Source: Cellulomonas flavigena DSM 20109
GTDB lineage: Bacteria; Actinomycetota; Actinomycetes; Actinomycetales; Cellulomonadaceae
Length of the DNA: 64,000 bases
Assembly: GCF_000092865.1 (NCBI RefSeq)
Contig: NC_014151.1
Span: forward strand, 372,001 to 436,000
Reading direction: 5' to 3'
Shown piece by piece: positions 43,463-51,891 of this stretch (positions are counted from its first letter, which is position 1; every line of letters starts with the position of its first letter). A model generated the notes under the pieces. That model had not been told where the DNA came from. It saw only the letters and a program-made list of their open reading frames with translations, and made no database searches. Made by a program: the position numbers and the translations under genes.

Positions 43463-43980
43463 GCGTGCAGGTGCGCGCCGCGGCGGACGGCGACGTGGCG
43501 GCGGTCGCGCGGATCTACGACCACTACGTGGCCACGTCGACCGCGACGTTCGAGCTCGAGCCGCCCGGTGAACCGGTGTGGCGGGGCAGGCTCGACACCC
43601 TGACCGCGGCCGGGTGGCCGTTCCAGGTCGCGGTCCTCGACGGGCAGGTCGCGGGGTTCGCCTACGTCGGCCCGTGGCGGCCGCGGCCGGCGTACGCCCA
43701 CACCGTCGAGGACACGATCTACCTCGACCCGGCGGCGACCGGGCGAGGTGTCGGGACGCGTCTGCTCACCTCGGTGCTGGACGCCGCCGGGGCGGCGGGG
43801 GCCCGTGAGGTGATCGCGGTGGTCGCCGACGGGGACACCGCGGCCTCGCTGGCGCTGCACCGGCGCGCCGGGTTCCACACGGCCGGTCGCCTGGAGCGGG
43901 TGGGACGCAAGTTCGACCGGTGGCTCGGCACCACGCTGCTGCAGAAGACGCTGGGGCAGGAGACCCTGCCGGGGTCGTGA
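43459..43980 (+). CDS. ArsN1-like GNAT acetyltransferase (arsinothricin/phosphinothricin type)
   Basis: 173 residues. Follows the PAT/ArsN1 pattern: IYDHYVATSTATFELEPP, GWPFQVAVLDGQVAGFAYVGPWRPRPAYAHTVEDTIYLDP, CoA loop GRGVGTRLLTSVLD, and FHTAGRLERVGRKFDRWLGTTLLQKTL. Enzymes of this group acetylate arsinothricin or phosphinothricin. Coupled to the ArsO-like gene by a GTGA overlap, supporting a role in arsenic defence, though the local pathway does not produce arsinothricin. Followed by a strong hairpin shared with the convergent arsC unit. Confidence 0.82.
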   Translation: MSVQVRAAADGDVAAVARIYDHYVATSTATFELEPPGEPVWRGRLDTLTAAGWPFQVAVLDGQVAGFAYVGPWRPRPAYAHTVEDTIYLDPAATGRGVGTRLLTSVLDAAGAAGAREVIAVVADGDTAASLALHRRAGFHTAGRLERVGRKFDRWLGTTLLQKTLGQETLPGS

Positions 43981-43985
43981 GCGCC

Positions 43986-44021
43986 ACGACGGCCCGGACG
44001 TCGCCGCGTCCGGGCCGTCGT
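43986..44021. terminator. Bidirectional hairpin between the two arsenic operons
   Basis: ACGACGGCCCGGACG (43,986-44,000) and CGTCCGGGCCGTCGT (44,007-44,021) pair over 15 bp with a six-base loop, between convergent genes. Confidence 0.88.
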
Positions 44022-44041
44022 CCTCGCCGACGTCCTCGCGC

Positions 44042-44494
44042 TCAGGCGTGCACGGGCTCGACGCCGAGCTCGGCGAGCAGGGTGAGGACGCGCGTGCGGA
44101 TCTCGTCACGGATGGGGCGGACCGCGTCGAGGCCCTGACCGGCGGGGTCCTCGAGCTTCCAGTCCTCGTACCGCTTGCCGGGGTAGAACGGGCACGCGTC
44201 ACCGCAGCCCATGGTGACCACGACGTCGGAGGCCTCGACGGCCTCGTGCGTGAGCACCTTCGGCTGCTCGGCGCGGATGTCGACGCCCTCCTCGAGCATC
44301 GCGTCGACGGCGGCGGGGTTGATCCGGTCGGCGGGCATCGACCCGGCCGAGCGGACCTCCACGGCGCCGCCGGACAGGTGCCGCAGCCACCCGGCGGCCA
44401 TCTGCGAGCGGCCGGCGTTGTGCACGCAGACGAACAGGACGCTGGGCCTGGTCGTCGCGCTGTCGGTGGCGGTGCTGGGGGCGATGTCGGTCAT
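44042..44494 (-). CDS. arsC: Arsenate reductase ArsC, low-molecular-weight phosphatase type
   Basis: 150 residues. P-loop CVHNAGRSQMAA with nucleophilic Cys (FVCVHNAGRSQ, about residue 23), then AGSMPADRINPAAVDAMLEEGVDI, DVVVTMGCGDACPFYPGKRYEDWKLEDP with two more redox Cys (CGDAC). Reduces As(V) to As(III) with thioredoxin or mycothiol help, feeding Acr3. Last gene of the acr3 operon. Its ATG overlaps the stop of the ArsR-ArsC fusion gene by 4 bp. Confidence 0.95.
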   Translation of the reverse strand: MTDIAPSTATDSATTRPSVLFVCVHNAGRSQMAAGWLRHLSGGAVEVRSAGSMPADRINPAAVDAMLEEGVDIRAEQPKVLTHEAVEASDVVVTMGCGDACPFYPGKRYEDWKLEDPAGQGLDAVRPIRDEIRTRVLTLLAELGVEPVHA

Positions 44495-45540
44495 CGGGGG
44501 TGCTCCTCGGGTCGGTCGACGGTGGTGGTGAGCAGGTCGGCGAGCAGGGCGCGCACGCGCGCGTCGAGGTCGTCGCGGATGGCGGCGACGCCCTCGGGGG
44601 AGGCCAGGGCGGGGTCGCCGACCACCCAGTCCTCGTAGCGCTTGCCGGGCAGGACCGGGCAGGTGTCGCCGCAGCCCATGGTGATGACGACGTCCGCGGC
44701 GCGGACGGCGTCGTCGGTCAGCGGCTTGGGGAACACCGCCTCGGCGTCGGTGCCGAGCTCGGCCAGGAGAGGTCGCACGGCCGCGTGCACGTCCGCGGCA
44801 GGAGCGGACCCCGCGGAGCGCACGACGACCGCGGCGCCGGCGTGGTGGTGCAGCAGGGCCGCGGCGAGCTGGGAGCGGCCGGCGTTGGCCACGCACACGA
44901 AGAGCACCTGCGGGACCCGGGGCGGGTCGGTCCGGGTGGCGCGGGTGATGTCGGCCAGACGTTGCACGGCGAAGCGCCGGGCCGTCGGGACGAGGTGCGC
45001 GTTCACGCCGGCGCCACGGGACAGCGCGGCGTAGGACTCGCGCACGGTGCGCAGCACGAGGTCCTCGTCCAGGCCCGGGAACCGGGGTGCCAGCTCGTCG
45101 GCGACGCGGGTCAGGACGGCGTCGACGTCGCGCAGGCCGCTCAGCGGACGGGAGCGGTGCTGCGCGGCGTCGAGGGCGGCGGGCGCGAAGGAGTCCAGCA
45201 GCGCGGTCACCGCCCCGCGCACGTCGGAGGAGATCCGGTACCAGACCCAGGTGCCGCGTCGGTCGGAGGTCAGCACCCCGACGTCCTTGAGGACCTTCAG
45301 GTGGTGCGACACGGTCGGCTGGGAGACGTCGGCCACGCTCGCGATGTCGCACACGCACGCCTCACCGGTGGAGCTGGTGGCGATGAACGAGAGCATCCGC
45401 AGGCGCAGCGGGTCGGCCAGGGCCTTGAGCACGGTCGCGACCTGGGCGGCCGCCTGCGCGCCCATGGCGTGGGCCTCGGGGGCCGGGGTGCAGTCGGAGC
45501 CGGAGGGCCCGGGCGGGCGGTCGGCGGACAGGGTGCTCAC
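44491..45540 (-). CDS. ArsR-ArsC fusion protein (regulator plus arsenate reductase)
   Basis: 349 residues in three parts. Residues about 27-105 form an ArsR winged helix (VLKALADPLRLRMLSFIATSSTGEACVCDIASVADVSQPTVSHHL) with the CVCD As(III) motif. Residues 120-200 form a three-helix bundle (VDAVLTRVADELAPRFPGLDEDLVLRTVRESYAAL) known from actinobacterial ArsC proteins. Residues 210-345 form the reductase domain (VLFVCVANAGRSQLAAALLHHH, VVITMGCGDTCPVLPGKRYEDWVVGDP). So sensing and catalysis are in one chain. GTGA overlap with acr3 and ATGA overlap with arsC. Confidence 0.92.
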   Translation of the reverse strand: MSTLSADRPPGPSGSDCTPAPEAHAMGAQAAAQVATVLKALADPLRLRMLSFIATSSTGEACVCDIASVADVSQPTVSHHLKVLKDVGVLTSDRRGTWVWYRISSDVRGAVTALLDSFAPAALDAAQHRSRPLSGLRDVDAVLTRVADELAPRFPGLDEDLVLRTVRESYAALSRGAGVNAHLVPTARRFAVQRLADITRATRTDPPRVPQVLFVCVANAGRSQLAAALLHHHAGAAVVVRSAGSAPAADVHAAVRPLLAELGTDAEAVFPKPLTDDAVRAADVVITMGCGDTCPVLPGKRYEDWVVGDPALASPEGVAAIRDDLDARVRALLADLLTTTVDRPEEHPR

Positions 45541-46643
45541 GAGGTGACCTCCTGGCCGTGCGGGGTGGCGCGGGGGTCGGTGGCGAACCACCGTCGCGCC
45601 GCCCACAGCGAGACGTAGACGAGGCCGACCAGGACGGGGACCTCGATGAGCGGTCCGACGACACCGGCGAGCGCCTGCCCGGACGTCGCGCCGAAGGTGC
45701 CGATCGCGACCGCGATGGCGAGCTCGAAGTTGTTGCCGGCGGCGGTGAACGCCAGCGTCGTCGAGCGGGCGTACCCCAGGCGCAGCGCCTTGCCGGTGGC
45801 CAGCCCCAGGGCCCACATCACGGCGAAGTACACCAGCAGCGGCAGGGCGATGCGGGCGACGTCGAGGGGGTTGCGGGTGACGGCGTCGCCCTGCAGGGCG
45901 AACAGCAGGACGATCGTGAACAGCAGGCCGTACAGCGCCCACGGGCCGATCCGGGGCACGAACCGCGACTCGTACCAGTCCCGGCCCCGGGTCCGCTCGC
46001 CGATCGCGCGGGAGGCGAACCCGGCCGCCAGGGGGATGCCGAGGAAGACGAGCACGTTGACCGCGATCTGCCCGACCGACACGTCCAGCCCCTGGGTGTC
46101 CAGTCCGAGCCAGCCCGGCAGCACGGTGAGGTAGAACCAGCCGAGCAGGGAGAACGCCACGACCTGGAAGACCGAGTTGATCGCCACCAGGACGGCCGCG
46201 GCCTCGCGGTCCCCGCAGGCCAGGTCGTTCCAGATGACGACCATCGCGATGCACCGGGCGAGCCCGACGACGATGAGCCCGGTGCGGTACTCGGGCAGGT
46301 CGGGCAGGAACACCCACGCGAGGGCGAACATCAGCGCGGGCCCGAGGACCCAGTTCAGCGCGAGCGAGCTGACCAGCAGCCGCGTGTCGCCGGTGACCGC
46401 GCCGACGCGGTCGTAGCGGACCTTGGCCAGCACCGGGTACATCATCACCAGCAGCCCGAGCCCGATCGGCAAGGAGATCCCGCCGACCTCCAGGCGCGCG
46501 AGCACGTCGGCCAGCGCGGGGACGAACCGACCGAGGGCGAGCCCGGCGAGCATGGCCAGGCCGATCCACGCCGGCAGCCAGCGGTCCAGCGTCGACAGCC
46601 GCGGGGTGCCGACGCTCCCGGGTGCGGCAGCGGTGTGGGTCAT
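45537..46643 (-). CDS. acr3: Acr3-family arsenite efflux permease
   Basis: 368 residues, ten membrane helices. Landmarks of Acr3: GLLVMMYPVLAKVRYD, SSLALNWVLGPALMFALAWVFL, YRTGLIVVGLARCIAMVVIWNDLACGD (with the essential Cys and surrounding Ala-Arg), and LAFTAAGNNFELAIAVAIGTFG in the late helices. Exports As(III) using the membrane potential. First gene of an acr3-arsR/arsC-arsC operon with an ArsR-type operator upstream. Confidence 0.95.
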   Translation of the reverse strand: MTHTAAAPGSVGTPRLSTLDRWLPAWIGLAMLAGLALGRFVPALADVLARLEVGGISLPIGLGLLVMMYPVLAKVRYDRVGAVTGDTRLLVSSLALNWVLGPALMFALAWVFLPDLPEYRTGLIVVGLARCIAMVVIWNDLACGDREAAAVLVAINSVFQVVAFSLLGWFYLTVLPGWLGLDTQGLDVSVGQIAVNVLVFLGIPLAAGFASRAIGERTRGRDWYESRFVPRIGPWALYGLLFTIVLLFALQGDAVTRNPLDVARIALPLLVYFAVMWALGLATGKALRLGYARSTTLAFTAAGNNFELAIAVAIGTFGATSGQALAGVVGPLIEVPVLVGLVYVSLWAARRWFATDPRATPHGQEVTS

Positions 46644-46667
46644 GAGCGGGCCATCCCGCGCTGCTTC

Positions 46668-46690
46668 GACATGTGTCTATATTGACATGC
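46668..46690. promoter_or_regulatory. ArsR-type operator before acr3
   Basis: CATGT (46,670-46,674) and ACATG (46,685-46,689) form an inverted repeat around TATATTG, placed 27 bp upstream of the acr3 start and 50 bp before the divergent KAS III gene. Confidence 0.55.
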
Positions 46691-46739
46691 GTGAACAGGC
46701 AGTCCGCCGCCGCGGCGTGCCGCACCTAGGCTCCCCCTC

Positions 46740-47882
46740 ATGACGACGACCGCGCGCGCCTACCTCACGGGCTTCGGTCGCTACCTGCCCGGCCCGCCGG
46801 TGGACAACGACGGCATGGCGGCGCGGCTCGGCGGCGACGACGCCGTCACCGCGCGCATCCGCAGCAGCATCCTCGCGTCCAACGGCATCCGGCAGCGGCA
46901 CTACGCCCTCGACGAGCACGGTGAGCCCACCGAGCTCAACGAGGAGCTCGCGGTCAAGGCGCTCACCGCCGCGCTCGACGACCGCGGCATCGCCCCGTCG
47001 GACCTGCGGATGCTCGCGACCGCCACGACCCTGGGCGACGTGCTCGTGCCGGGGTTCGCCAACATGGTGCACGGCCGCCTCGGCGGCGGACCGATGCAGC
47101 TGCTGTCGGCGTCAGGCGTCTGCGCGTCGAGCATGGCCGCGCTCGACGCCGTGGTCAGCAAGGTCCGGCTCGGCGACCACCCCCGCGGGGCGGTCGTGGC
47201 CTCCGAGCTGCCGAGCCGCAGCCTGCGCCAGCGCCGGTACGACGGGTTCCGCGCCGGCATGGACGCGCACTTCCTGCGGTGGATGCTCTCCGACGGGGCC
47301 GGTGCCGTGGTCGTCGAGTTCCAGCCGCACCCGACGCGGCTGTCGCTGCGGGTCGACTGGATCCGGCAGGTGTCGCTCGCGCACGACCACGCCGTGTGCA
47401 TGCGTGCGGGCATGAGCGGTGACGCGACGCACGTCGGCGGCACCTGGCAGGACGTCGCGCTCGCGGACGCGCAGGCCGCGGGCATGTTCGTGCTGCGGCA
47501 GGACGTCGGCATGCTCGACGACCTGGCCCAGGCCGGGATCGCGCAGTTCGAGGAGCTGGTGGACATCGGGCTCGTCGACGTCCGCCACCTCGACCACGTC
47601 ATCTGCCACTACAGCACCAACGTCTTCCGGGACGTCGCGTTCGACGCGCTGCGCCGCCGCATCCCCACCCTCGACACCGACCGCTGGTTCTCCAACCTCG
47701 AGACCCGCGGCAACACCGGGTCGGCCAGCATCTTCATCGCGCTGGAGGAGGCCTGGCGCACGGGTCGGTTCCAGCCGGGGGAGACCGTGCTGCTCGCCGT
47801 GCCGGAGTCCGGCCGCTTCTCGTTCGCCTTCGCCCAGCTCACCGTCGTCGCCCCGACCCGCCCGCAAGGAGCATCGTCATGA
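46740..47882 (+). CDS. 3-oxoacyl-ACP synthase III-like condensing enzyme
   Basis: 380 residues of thiolase fold. Catalytic Cys in SASGVCASSMAALD (about residue 123), His in HVICHYSTNVFRD and Asn in TRGNTGSASIFIALEEA, the KAS III triad. The chain is longer than housekeeping FabH (about 320-335) and lacks its usual N-terminal glycine-rich start, so a secondary or specialised fatty-acid condensation is more likely. No ribosome site is seen and the transcript may be leaderless. Overlaps the diiron-protein gene by 4 bp. Confidence 0.85.
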   Translation: MTTTARAYLTGFGRYLPGPPVDNDGMAARLGGDDAVTARIRSSILASNGIRQRHYALDEHGEPTELNEELAVKALTAALDDRGIAPSDLRMLATATTLGDVLVPGFANMVHGRLGGGPMQLLSASGVCASSMAALDAVVSKVRLGDHPRGAVVASELPSRSLRQRRYDGFRAGMDAHFLRWMLSDGAGAVVVEFQPHPTRLSLRVDWIRQVSLAHDHAVCMRAGMSGDATHVGGTWQDVALADAQAAGMFVLRQDVGMLDDLAQAGIAQFEELVDIGLVDVRHLDHVICHYSTNVFRDVAFDALRRRIPTLDTDRWFSNLETRGNTGSASIFIALEEAWRTGRFQPGETVLLAVPESGRFSFAFAQLTVVAPTRPQGASS

Positions 47883-48580
47883 CCAGTGCCACCTCGACCG
47901 ACTCCGCCACGGACACCGCCGCCGGAGGCGCCTCGCTGCTCGAGCGCCTCGGCGACGTCTGGCTCGAGCTCGAGGACCACCTGGCCAAGGTGCCCGTGCT
48001 GCAGCGGCTCGACGACGGCACCGTCACGCTCGAGGACTACCTGCGGCTGCTGTTCAACCTGCGGCAGCAGGTGATCGACGGCTCGCTGTGGATCGCGCGT
48101 GCGGCGTCCAACTTCGACATCGACCACTTCGAGCTGCGGGCGGCGGCGATCAAGCACGCCGAGGAGGAGCACCGCGACCACTTCCTGCTCGAGGCCGACT
48201 ACGTCGCGCTCGGCGGGTCGCGGGCGGAGCTGCGGGCGGGGCGCAAGAACGTCGGCTCGGAGGCGCTGTCGGGCTACCTCTTCACCTACGCGAGCCGGCC
48301 CAACCCCGCCGGTCTGCTCGGCGCGATGTTCATCATCGAGGGCCTGGGTGCGCGCCGCGCCGCGCAGTGGGCGGCGAGGTTCCAGGAGGTGCTGGGCCTG
48401 GCCGACAACCAGGTCCACTTCATGACGTACCACCAGGAGGCCGACGGCGCGCACACCGGTGACATGGAGGCGATCCTCACGTCCGGCCTGATCGACGACG
48501 CGACTGCCGACGAGATCGTGCGGTGCGCGCAGGTCGTCGCCCGCCTGTACGCGCTGCAGCTCGAAGAGCTGGATCGCTGA
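47879..48580 (+). CDS. Heme-oxygenase-like diiron oxidase (HDO) superfamily protein
   Basis: 233 residues, all helical. Metal-ligand pattern: LRQQVIDGSLW, AAIKHAEEEHRDHFLLEADYVALGG (HxxEExxH-like), and MTYHQEADGAHTGDMEAIL (HxxxDxxHxxD-like), as in the iron-containing redox enzymes related to UndA and SznF. Such proteins use O2 for C-C or C-N oxidation, desaturation or decarboxylation. Flanked by a KAS III-like enzyme and an unknown partner in one operon, so its substrate may be acyl-ACP or acyl-CoA derived. Confidence 0.8.
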   Translation: MTSATSTDSATDTAAGGASLLERLGDVWLELEDHLAKVPVLQRLDDGTVTLEDYLRLLFNLRQQVIDGSLWIARAASNFDIDHFELRAAAIKHAEEEHRDHFLLEADYVALGGSRAELRAGRKNVGSEALSGYLFTYASRPNPAGLLGAMFIIEGLGARRAAQWAARFQEVLGLADNQVHFMTYHQEADGAHTGDMEAILTSGLIDDATADEIVRCAQVVARLYALQLEELDR

Positions 48581-48581
48581 C

Positions 48582-49433
48582 GTGGCGGAGTTCGTCCGCT
48601 CCGACCCCAGCATGTGGGAGGCGGTCTTCGCCGACCCGTCCGTGCCGCTCGACCGGTCCGTGGTCCGGCAGATCATCGACGACCAGCGACGCCCGTCCCG
48701 GCGCTGGCTCTACCCGTTCGCGATGGTGCTCTCGCGGGTGCTCGTCACGCTCATCCGCATCCTCAAGCGCGTCCTGCCGTTCCGGTGGATGCCGCTGGGG
48801 GCGATGGACTTCCTGTGCGTCTGGTTCCTGCGGCGGTGCGTGTCACCCGACGCCGTGGACCTGCTGCTGCGGCACTTCGTCATCGAGACGAACCTGGTGA
48901 ACTTCATCATCCGCAACACCCCGGTGGACATGGAGCCGGTCCGGCTGCGTCCGGAGTCGTTGTCGGAGCTGGGCGACCAGGCGGTCGTCGAGCACGACGT
49001 CAACGTGTACGACGTGCTCATCGCGCTCGACGTCGTGCCGCTGGCCGCCCGGGACACGCTCGACTTCCAGCAGCTCGACGTCCCGCCGCTCGACGCCGAG
49101 CGGCACCGTCGGCGGCTGCTGCGCCTCGACATCCAGACGGCGCTGTGCTTCATGAACATCCCGTTCTCGCTGGCGCTGTCCTCCGAGGAGTACCGCCGGG
49201 CGGTCCACTCCATGCGGTTCGACGACTCGTTCCTCGAGATCCTCGCCGTCATCACGGGTGACGACCACTTCCGGCACTGGAAGCTCGCCGGCATGAGCCT
49301 GTGGATGGACTCGAACGTCGACGTGCCGCGCATGGTCTACCGCCACGCGCTCGTCTGCGAGTACGCGCACGCGCAGCTCGTGAAGCTCGCGGGCGGCCAG
49401 TACCCGCGGGACACGGCGGTGGAGTTCGACTGA
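48582..49433 (+). CDS. Conserved-looking protein of unknown function in the KAS III/HDO operon
   Basis: 283 residues, GTG start one base after the stop of the HDO gene. No family recognised. The N-terminal third has an amphipathic or membrane-associated stretch (FAMVLSRVLVTLIRILKRVLPFRWMPLGAMDFLCVWFL). Helical segments follow (AVDLLLRHFVIETNLVNFIIRN, HRRRLLRLDIQTALCFMNIPFSLALSSEEYRRAVHSM), with several His that could be metal ligands (GDDHFRHWKLAG, YRHALVCEYAHAQLV). Could be another helical oxidase-like protein or a membrane docking partner. The operon context suggests it acts on the product of the HDO enzyme. Confidence 0.6.
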   Translation: MAEFVRSDPSMWEAVFADPSVPLDRSVVRQIIDDQRRPSRRWLYPFAMVLSRVLVTLIRILKRVLPFRWMPLGAMDFLCVWFLRRCVSPDAVDLLLRHFVIETNLVNFIIRNTPVDMEPVRLRPESLSELGDQAVVEHDVNVYDVLIALDVVPLAARDTLDFQQLDVPPLDAERHRRRLLRLDIQTALCFMNIPFSLALSSEEYRRAVHSMRFDDSFLEILAVITGDDHFRHWKLAGMSLWMDSNVDVPRMVYRHALVCEYAHAQLVKLAGGQYPRDTAVEFD

Positions 49434-49496
49434 TCCGACCGGAGCACGGGCGAGGACCGCCTCGTCGCGCGGACGCCGCGCCCGTCCTGTCGTCCG

Positions 49497-50402
49497 TCAG
49501 CGCAGACGCTCGTGCAGCACCCGCGCGAGCGCCGCGCGTCCCGCCGGCCCCCACGCCGGCTTCCCGCCCGGCAGACCGCGGTCCCCGTTCTGGCCCATGA
49601 GCACAAGGAACAGGCTCTTCAGGGCGGCGAGCCCGCGGGCACGCCGGATCGTTGCCTCGTCGGCCTGCGCGTAGGCGTCGAAGAAGCGTGCGGTCGCACG
49701 GGACGGCAGCAGCAGCCAGGCCGCCGCGAGGTCCCACGCCGGGTCCCCGGCGAACAGGTCGCCGAAGTCCACGACGCCGGCCAGCGTCCCGTCCGCGACG
49801 ACGACGTTGGCCGGGTGCAGGTCACCGTGCACCCACACCGGTGGACGCTCCCACGCAGGTGCGGCGACGGCGTCGTCCCAGACGGCCCGGACGTCGCCGG
49901 CGGCGGGGCCGATCGCGTCGGTGTCGAGGGAACCGAGGAAGTGCTCGAAGCCTGCGGTGCAGTCCCTCGGGTGCGCGCCCCGGTCGGCGCTCGCCGGCGC
50001 GTCGGCGGGCGCGTGCACGTGCAGCGCCCGCAGGAACGCCGCCAGGGTGTCGGCGGCGTGCTCGCCGCGTGTGATCGACGCACGGTCCAGCGGCTCTCCC
50101 GGGACCCACGTCATCACGGTCCAGAGCTTGCCGGACCGTGCGGAAGGCGCCCCGTCGCGCACCGGGACGGGGACGGGCAGCGGCAGACGCGGGGCGAGCA
50201 GCGGCAGCCACCGACGCTCCTTGAGCTGGTGGTCGGGCTCGGTGTCCATCCGCTGGATCCGCACAGCCAGCTCGTCGCCGAGCCGCCACATCTGGTTGCC
50301 CCAGCCGCCGTCCACCTCGCGGAGCGGCAGCCCGGCGAGGTCCGGGTGCTGGTCCCGCAGCAGGGCGCGCACGAGATCCGCGGTGATCTCCGTCGTGCTC
50401 AT
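49497..50402 (-). CDS. Aminoglycoside phosphotransferase-family (APH) kinase
   Basis: 301 residues. Kinase-like fold: GGWGNQMWRLGDELAVRIQR (nucleotide loop), LWTVMTWVPGEPLD, catalytic loop VWVHGDLHPANVVV (HGDLHPxN) and metal motif VVDFGDLFAGDPAWDLA. It resembles chromosomal APH/choline-kinase-like proteins rather than a specific resistance enzyme, so the substrate could be an aminoglycoside, macrolide or metabolite. ATG at 50,402. Faces the KAS III operon (convergent). Confidence 0.87.
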   Translation of the reverse strand: MSTTEITADLVRALLRDQHPDLAGLPLREVDGGWGNQMWRLGDELAVRIQRMDTEPDHQLKERRWLPLLAPRLPLPVPVPVRDGAPSARSGKLWTVMTWVPGEPLDRASITRGEHAADTLAAFLRALHVHAPADAPASADRGAHPRDCTAGFEHFLGSLDTDAIGPAAGDVRAVWDDAVAAPAWERPPVWVHGDLHPANVVVADGTLAGVVDFGDLFAGDPAWDLAAAWLLLPSRATARFFDAYAQADEATIRRARGLAALKSLFLVLMGQNGDRGLPGGKPAWGPAGRAALARVLHERLR

Positions 50403-50458
50403 GCAGCGCAACCCTAGTGAGCACGGTGGTGTGACGGGGCGACCAGGCGCCGGCTCCC

Positions 50459-51784
50459 TCAGGCGATCAGCGGGTACGCCCCCCGGATCGTGCCGTGCGG
50501 GTCGCGCGAGCGCTTGAGTCCCTGCAGCCGCGCGAGCGCGTCGGGGGAGTACGCGGCCGACGCCCGCTCACCCGGGCTGAGGAACGTGGCGGGCCTGCGC
50601 CCGGTGGCCAGGTGCGCGAGGTCGTCGGGGAGCCGGTCGAGGCGCGCGCGAACGGCGGCGGCGAGGCCGGGTGCGTGGGCGAGCCCGAGCGCGTAGAGCA
50701 GGTACGGCTCGGTGATCGCGCCGGTCGCGCCGTCGTCCGGGTCGGCCTCGGCCAGGGCGCCGCCGAGGTGACGCAGCTGGACGACCGTCACGGGTCCGAC
50801 CGGCGACGTGAGCAGCCGCGTCAGTGCGTCGTCGTCGACGCCTGTCAGCAGCTCGGCGTGCGACAGGCCGGCCGTGGGGTCGGGCCGGTCCGCGGTGATG
50901 CTGCCGACGTCGGCGAGCGCGACGGGCCGCACCTCGCCGGTGAGTGCGCCGCCGACCGCGTCGAAGGGTCGCAGCAGGGTGCGCGCAGCGACGTCGTCGC
51001 CCAGGTACGCGGCGCGGACGACGACCATCGCCGGGGCGCCGGGCGGCTCGACGCGCGTCAGCCACACGCTCAGCTCACGCGGTGCGGACGCCGTCACCTC
51101 ACGGAAGGCGTCGAGCACCGCACCGGCACGGTCCGCCGGCCACACGACACCGCCCCCGGTGAGCGCCGGCACCTCGACGAGGTCGATCTCCAGCGCGGTG
51201 ACGATCGCGAGGTCGCCCCCGCCGCCGCGCAGCGCCCAGAACAGGTCCGGGTCGGACGTCGCCGTGACGGTGCCCGGCTCGCCGTCGGCGCCGACGACGT
51301 CGAACGACCGCACCCGGTGCGCGGCGAGCCCGTGCACGCGGCTGAACCACCCGAGCCCGCCGCCGAGCGTGTACCCCGTGACGCCGACCCCCGGCGCGCT
51401 GCCCAGCAGCCCGGTGAGCCCGTGCGGCGCCGTCCGCGCCTGCACCGCGGCCCACGTCGCACCCGCGCCGACGCGGGCCGTGCCCGCCGCGGGGTCCACG
51501 GTGACGGCGTCCAGGCGTCCGGTGCGCAGCAGGACGGTCCCGGCGACGTCACCGGTCGCGCCGTGCCCGGTGGACTGCGCCGCCACGGCGAGGCCCTCGG
51601 CGCGGGCGTGGCGCACCAGCGTCACGACGTCGTCGGCGTCCGCGGCCTCGACGACCGCGGCGGCCGGCTGCCGCACGGCCAGGTTCCAGGGGGTGGCGGC
51701 CTGGTCGAAGGCCACCGAGCCGGGGAGCAGGAGCCGCCCGCGCAGCGTCGCAGCGAGGGTGTCGGACGAGGTCGAGAGGGTCAT
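50459..51784 (-). CDS. FAD-dependent oxidoreductase of the berberine-bridge (VAO/BBE) type
   Basis: 441 residues, ATG with GGGGAG upstream. FAD-binding PCMH fold: PAAAVVEAADADDVVTLVRHARAEGLAVAAQSTGHG (the His for covalent FAD), AGATWAAVQARTAPHGLTGLLGSAPGVGVTGYTLGGGLGWFSRVHGL (the partner loop) and SDPDLFWALRGGGGDLAIVTALEIDL. The end DPHGTIRGAYPLI resembles the BBE C-terminal motif. Oxidises alcohols or sugars; substrate unknown. It is divergent from the SigJ-like sigma factor gene and may be its target, as is usual for such sigma factors. Confidence 0.88.
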   Translation of the reverse strand: MTLSTSSDTLAATLRGRLLLPGSVAFDQAATPWNLAVRQPAAAVVEAADADDVVTLVRHARAEGLAVAAQSTGHGATGDVAGTVLLRTGRLDAVTVDPAAGTARVGAGATWAAVQARTAPHGLTGLLGSAPGVGVTGYTLGGGLGWFSRVHGLAAHRVRSFDVVGADGEPGTVTATSDPDLFWALRGGGGDLAIVTALEIDLVEVPALTGGGVVWPADRAGAVLDAFREVTASAPRELSVWLTRVEPPGAPAMVVVRAAYLGDDVAARTLLRPFDAVGGALTGEVRPVALADVGSITADRPDPTAGLSHAELLTGVDDDALTRLLTSPVGPVTVVQLRHLGGALAEADPDDGATGAITEPYLLYALGLAHAPGLAAAVRARLDRLPDDLAHLATGRRPATFLSPGERASAAYSPDALARLQGLKRSRDPHGTIRGAYPLIA

Positions 51785-51883
51785 GGGTGCTCCCCGGGGT
51801 CTGGCCGTGCGCTCCTCGCCCGTGGTGGGGTGGAGCACCGGCAGCGCGTGCTGTCGTCCTACTGACACGGCCCGGGGCAGGAG

Positions 51884-51890
51884 TGTGACA
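51884..51890 (-). promoter_or_regulatory. Candidate ECF41-type -35 motif before the flavoprotein gene
   Basis: TGTCACA on the minus strand in the spacer of sigma factor and flavoprotein. ECF41 promoters use TGTCACA with a CGTC-like -10; the expected -10 is only weakly present. Confidence 0.35.
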
Positions 51891-51891
51891 G

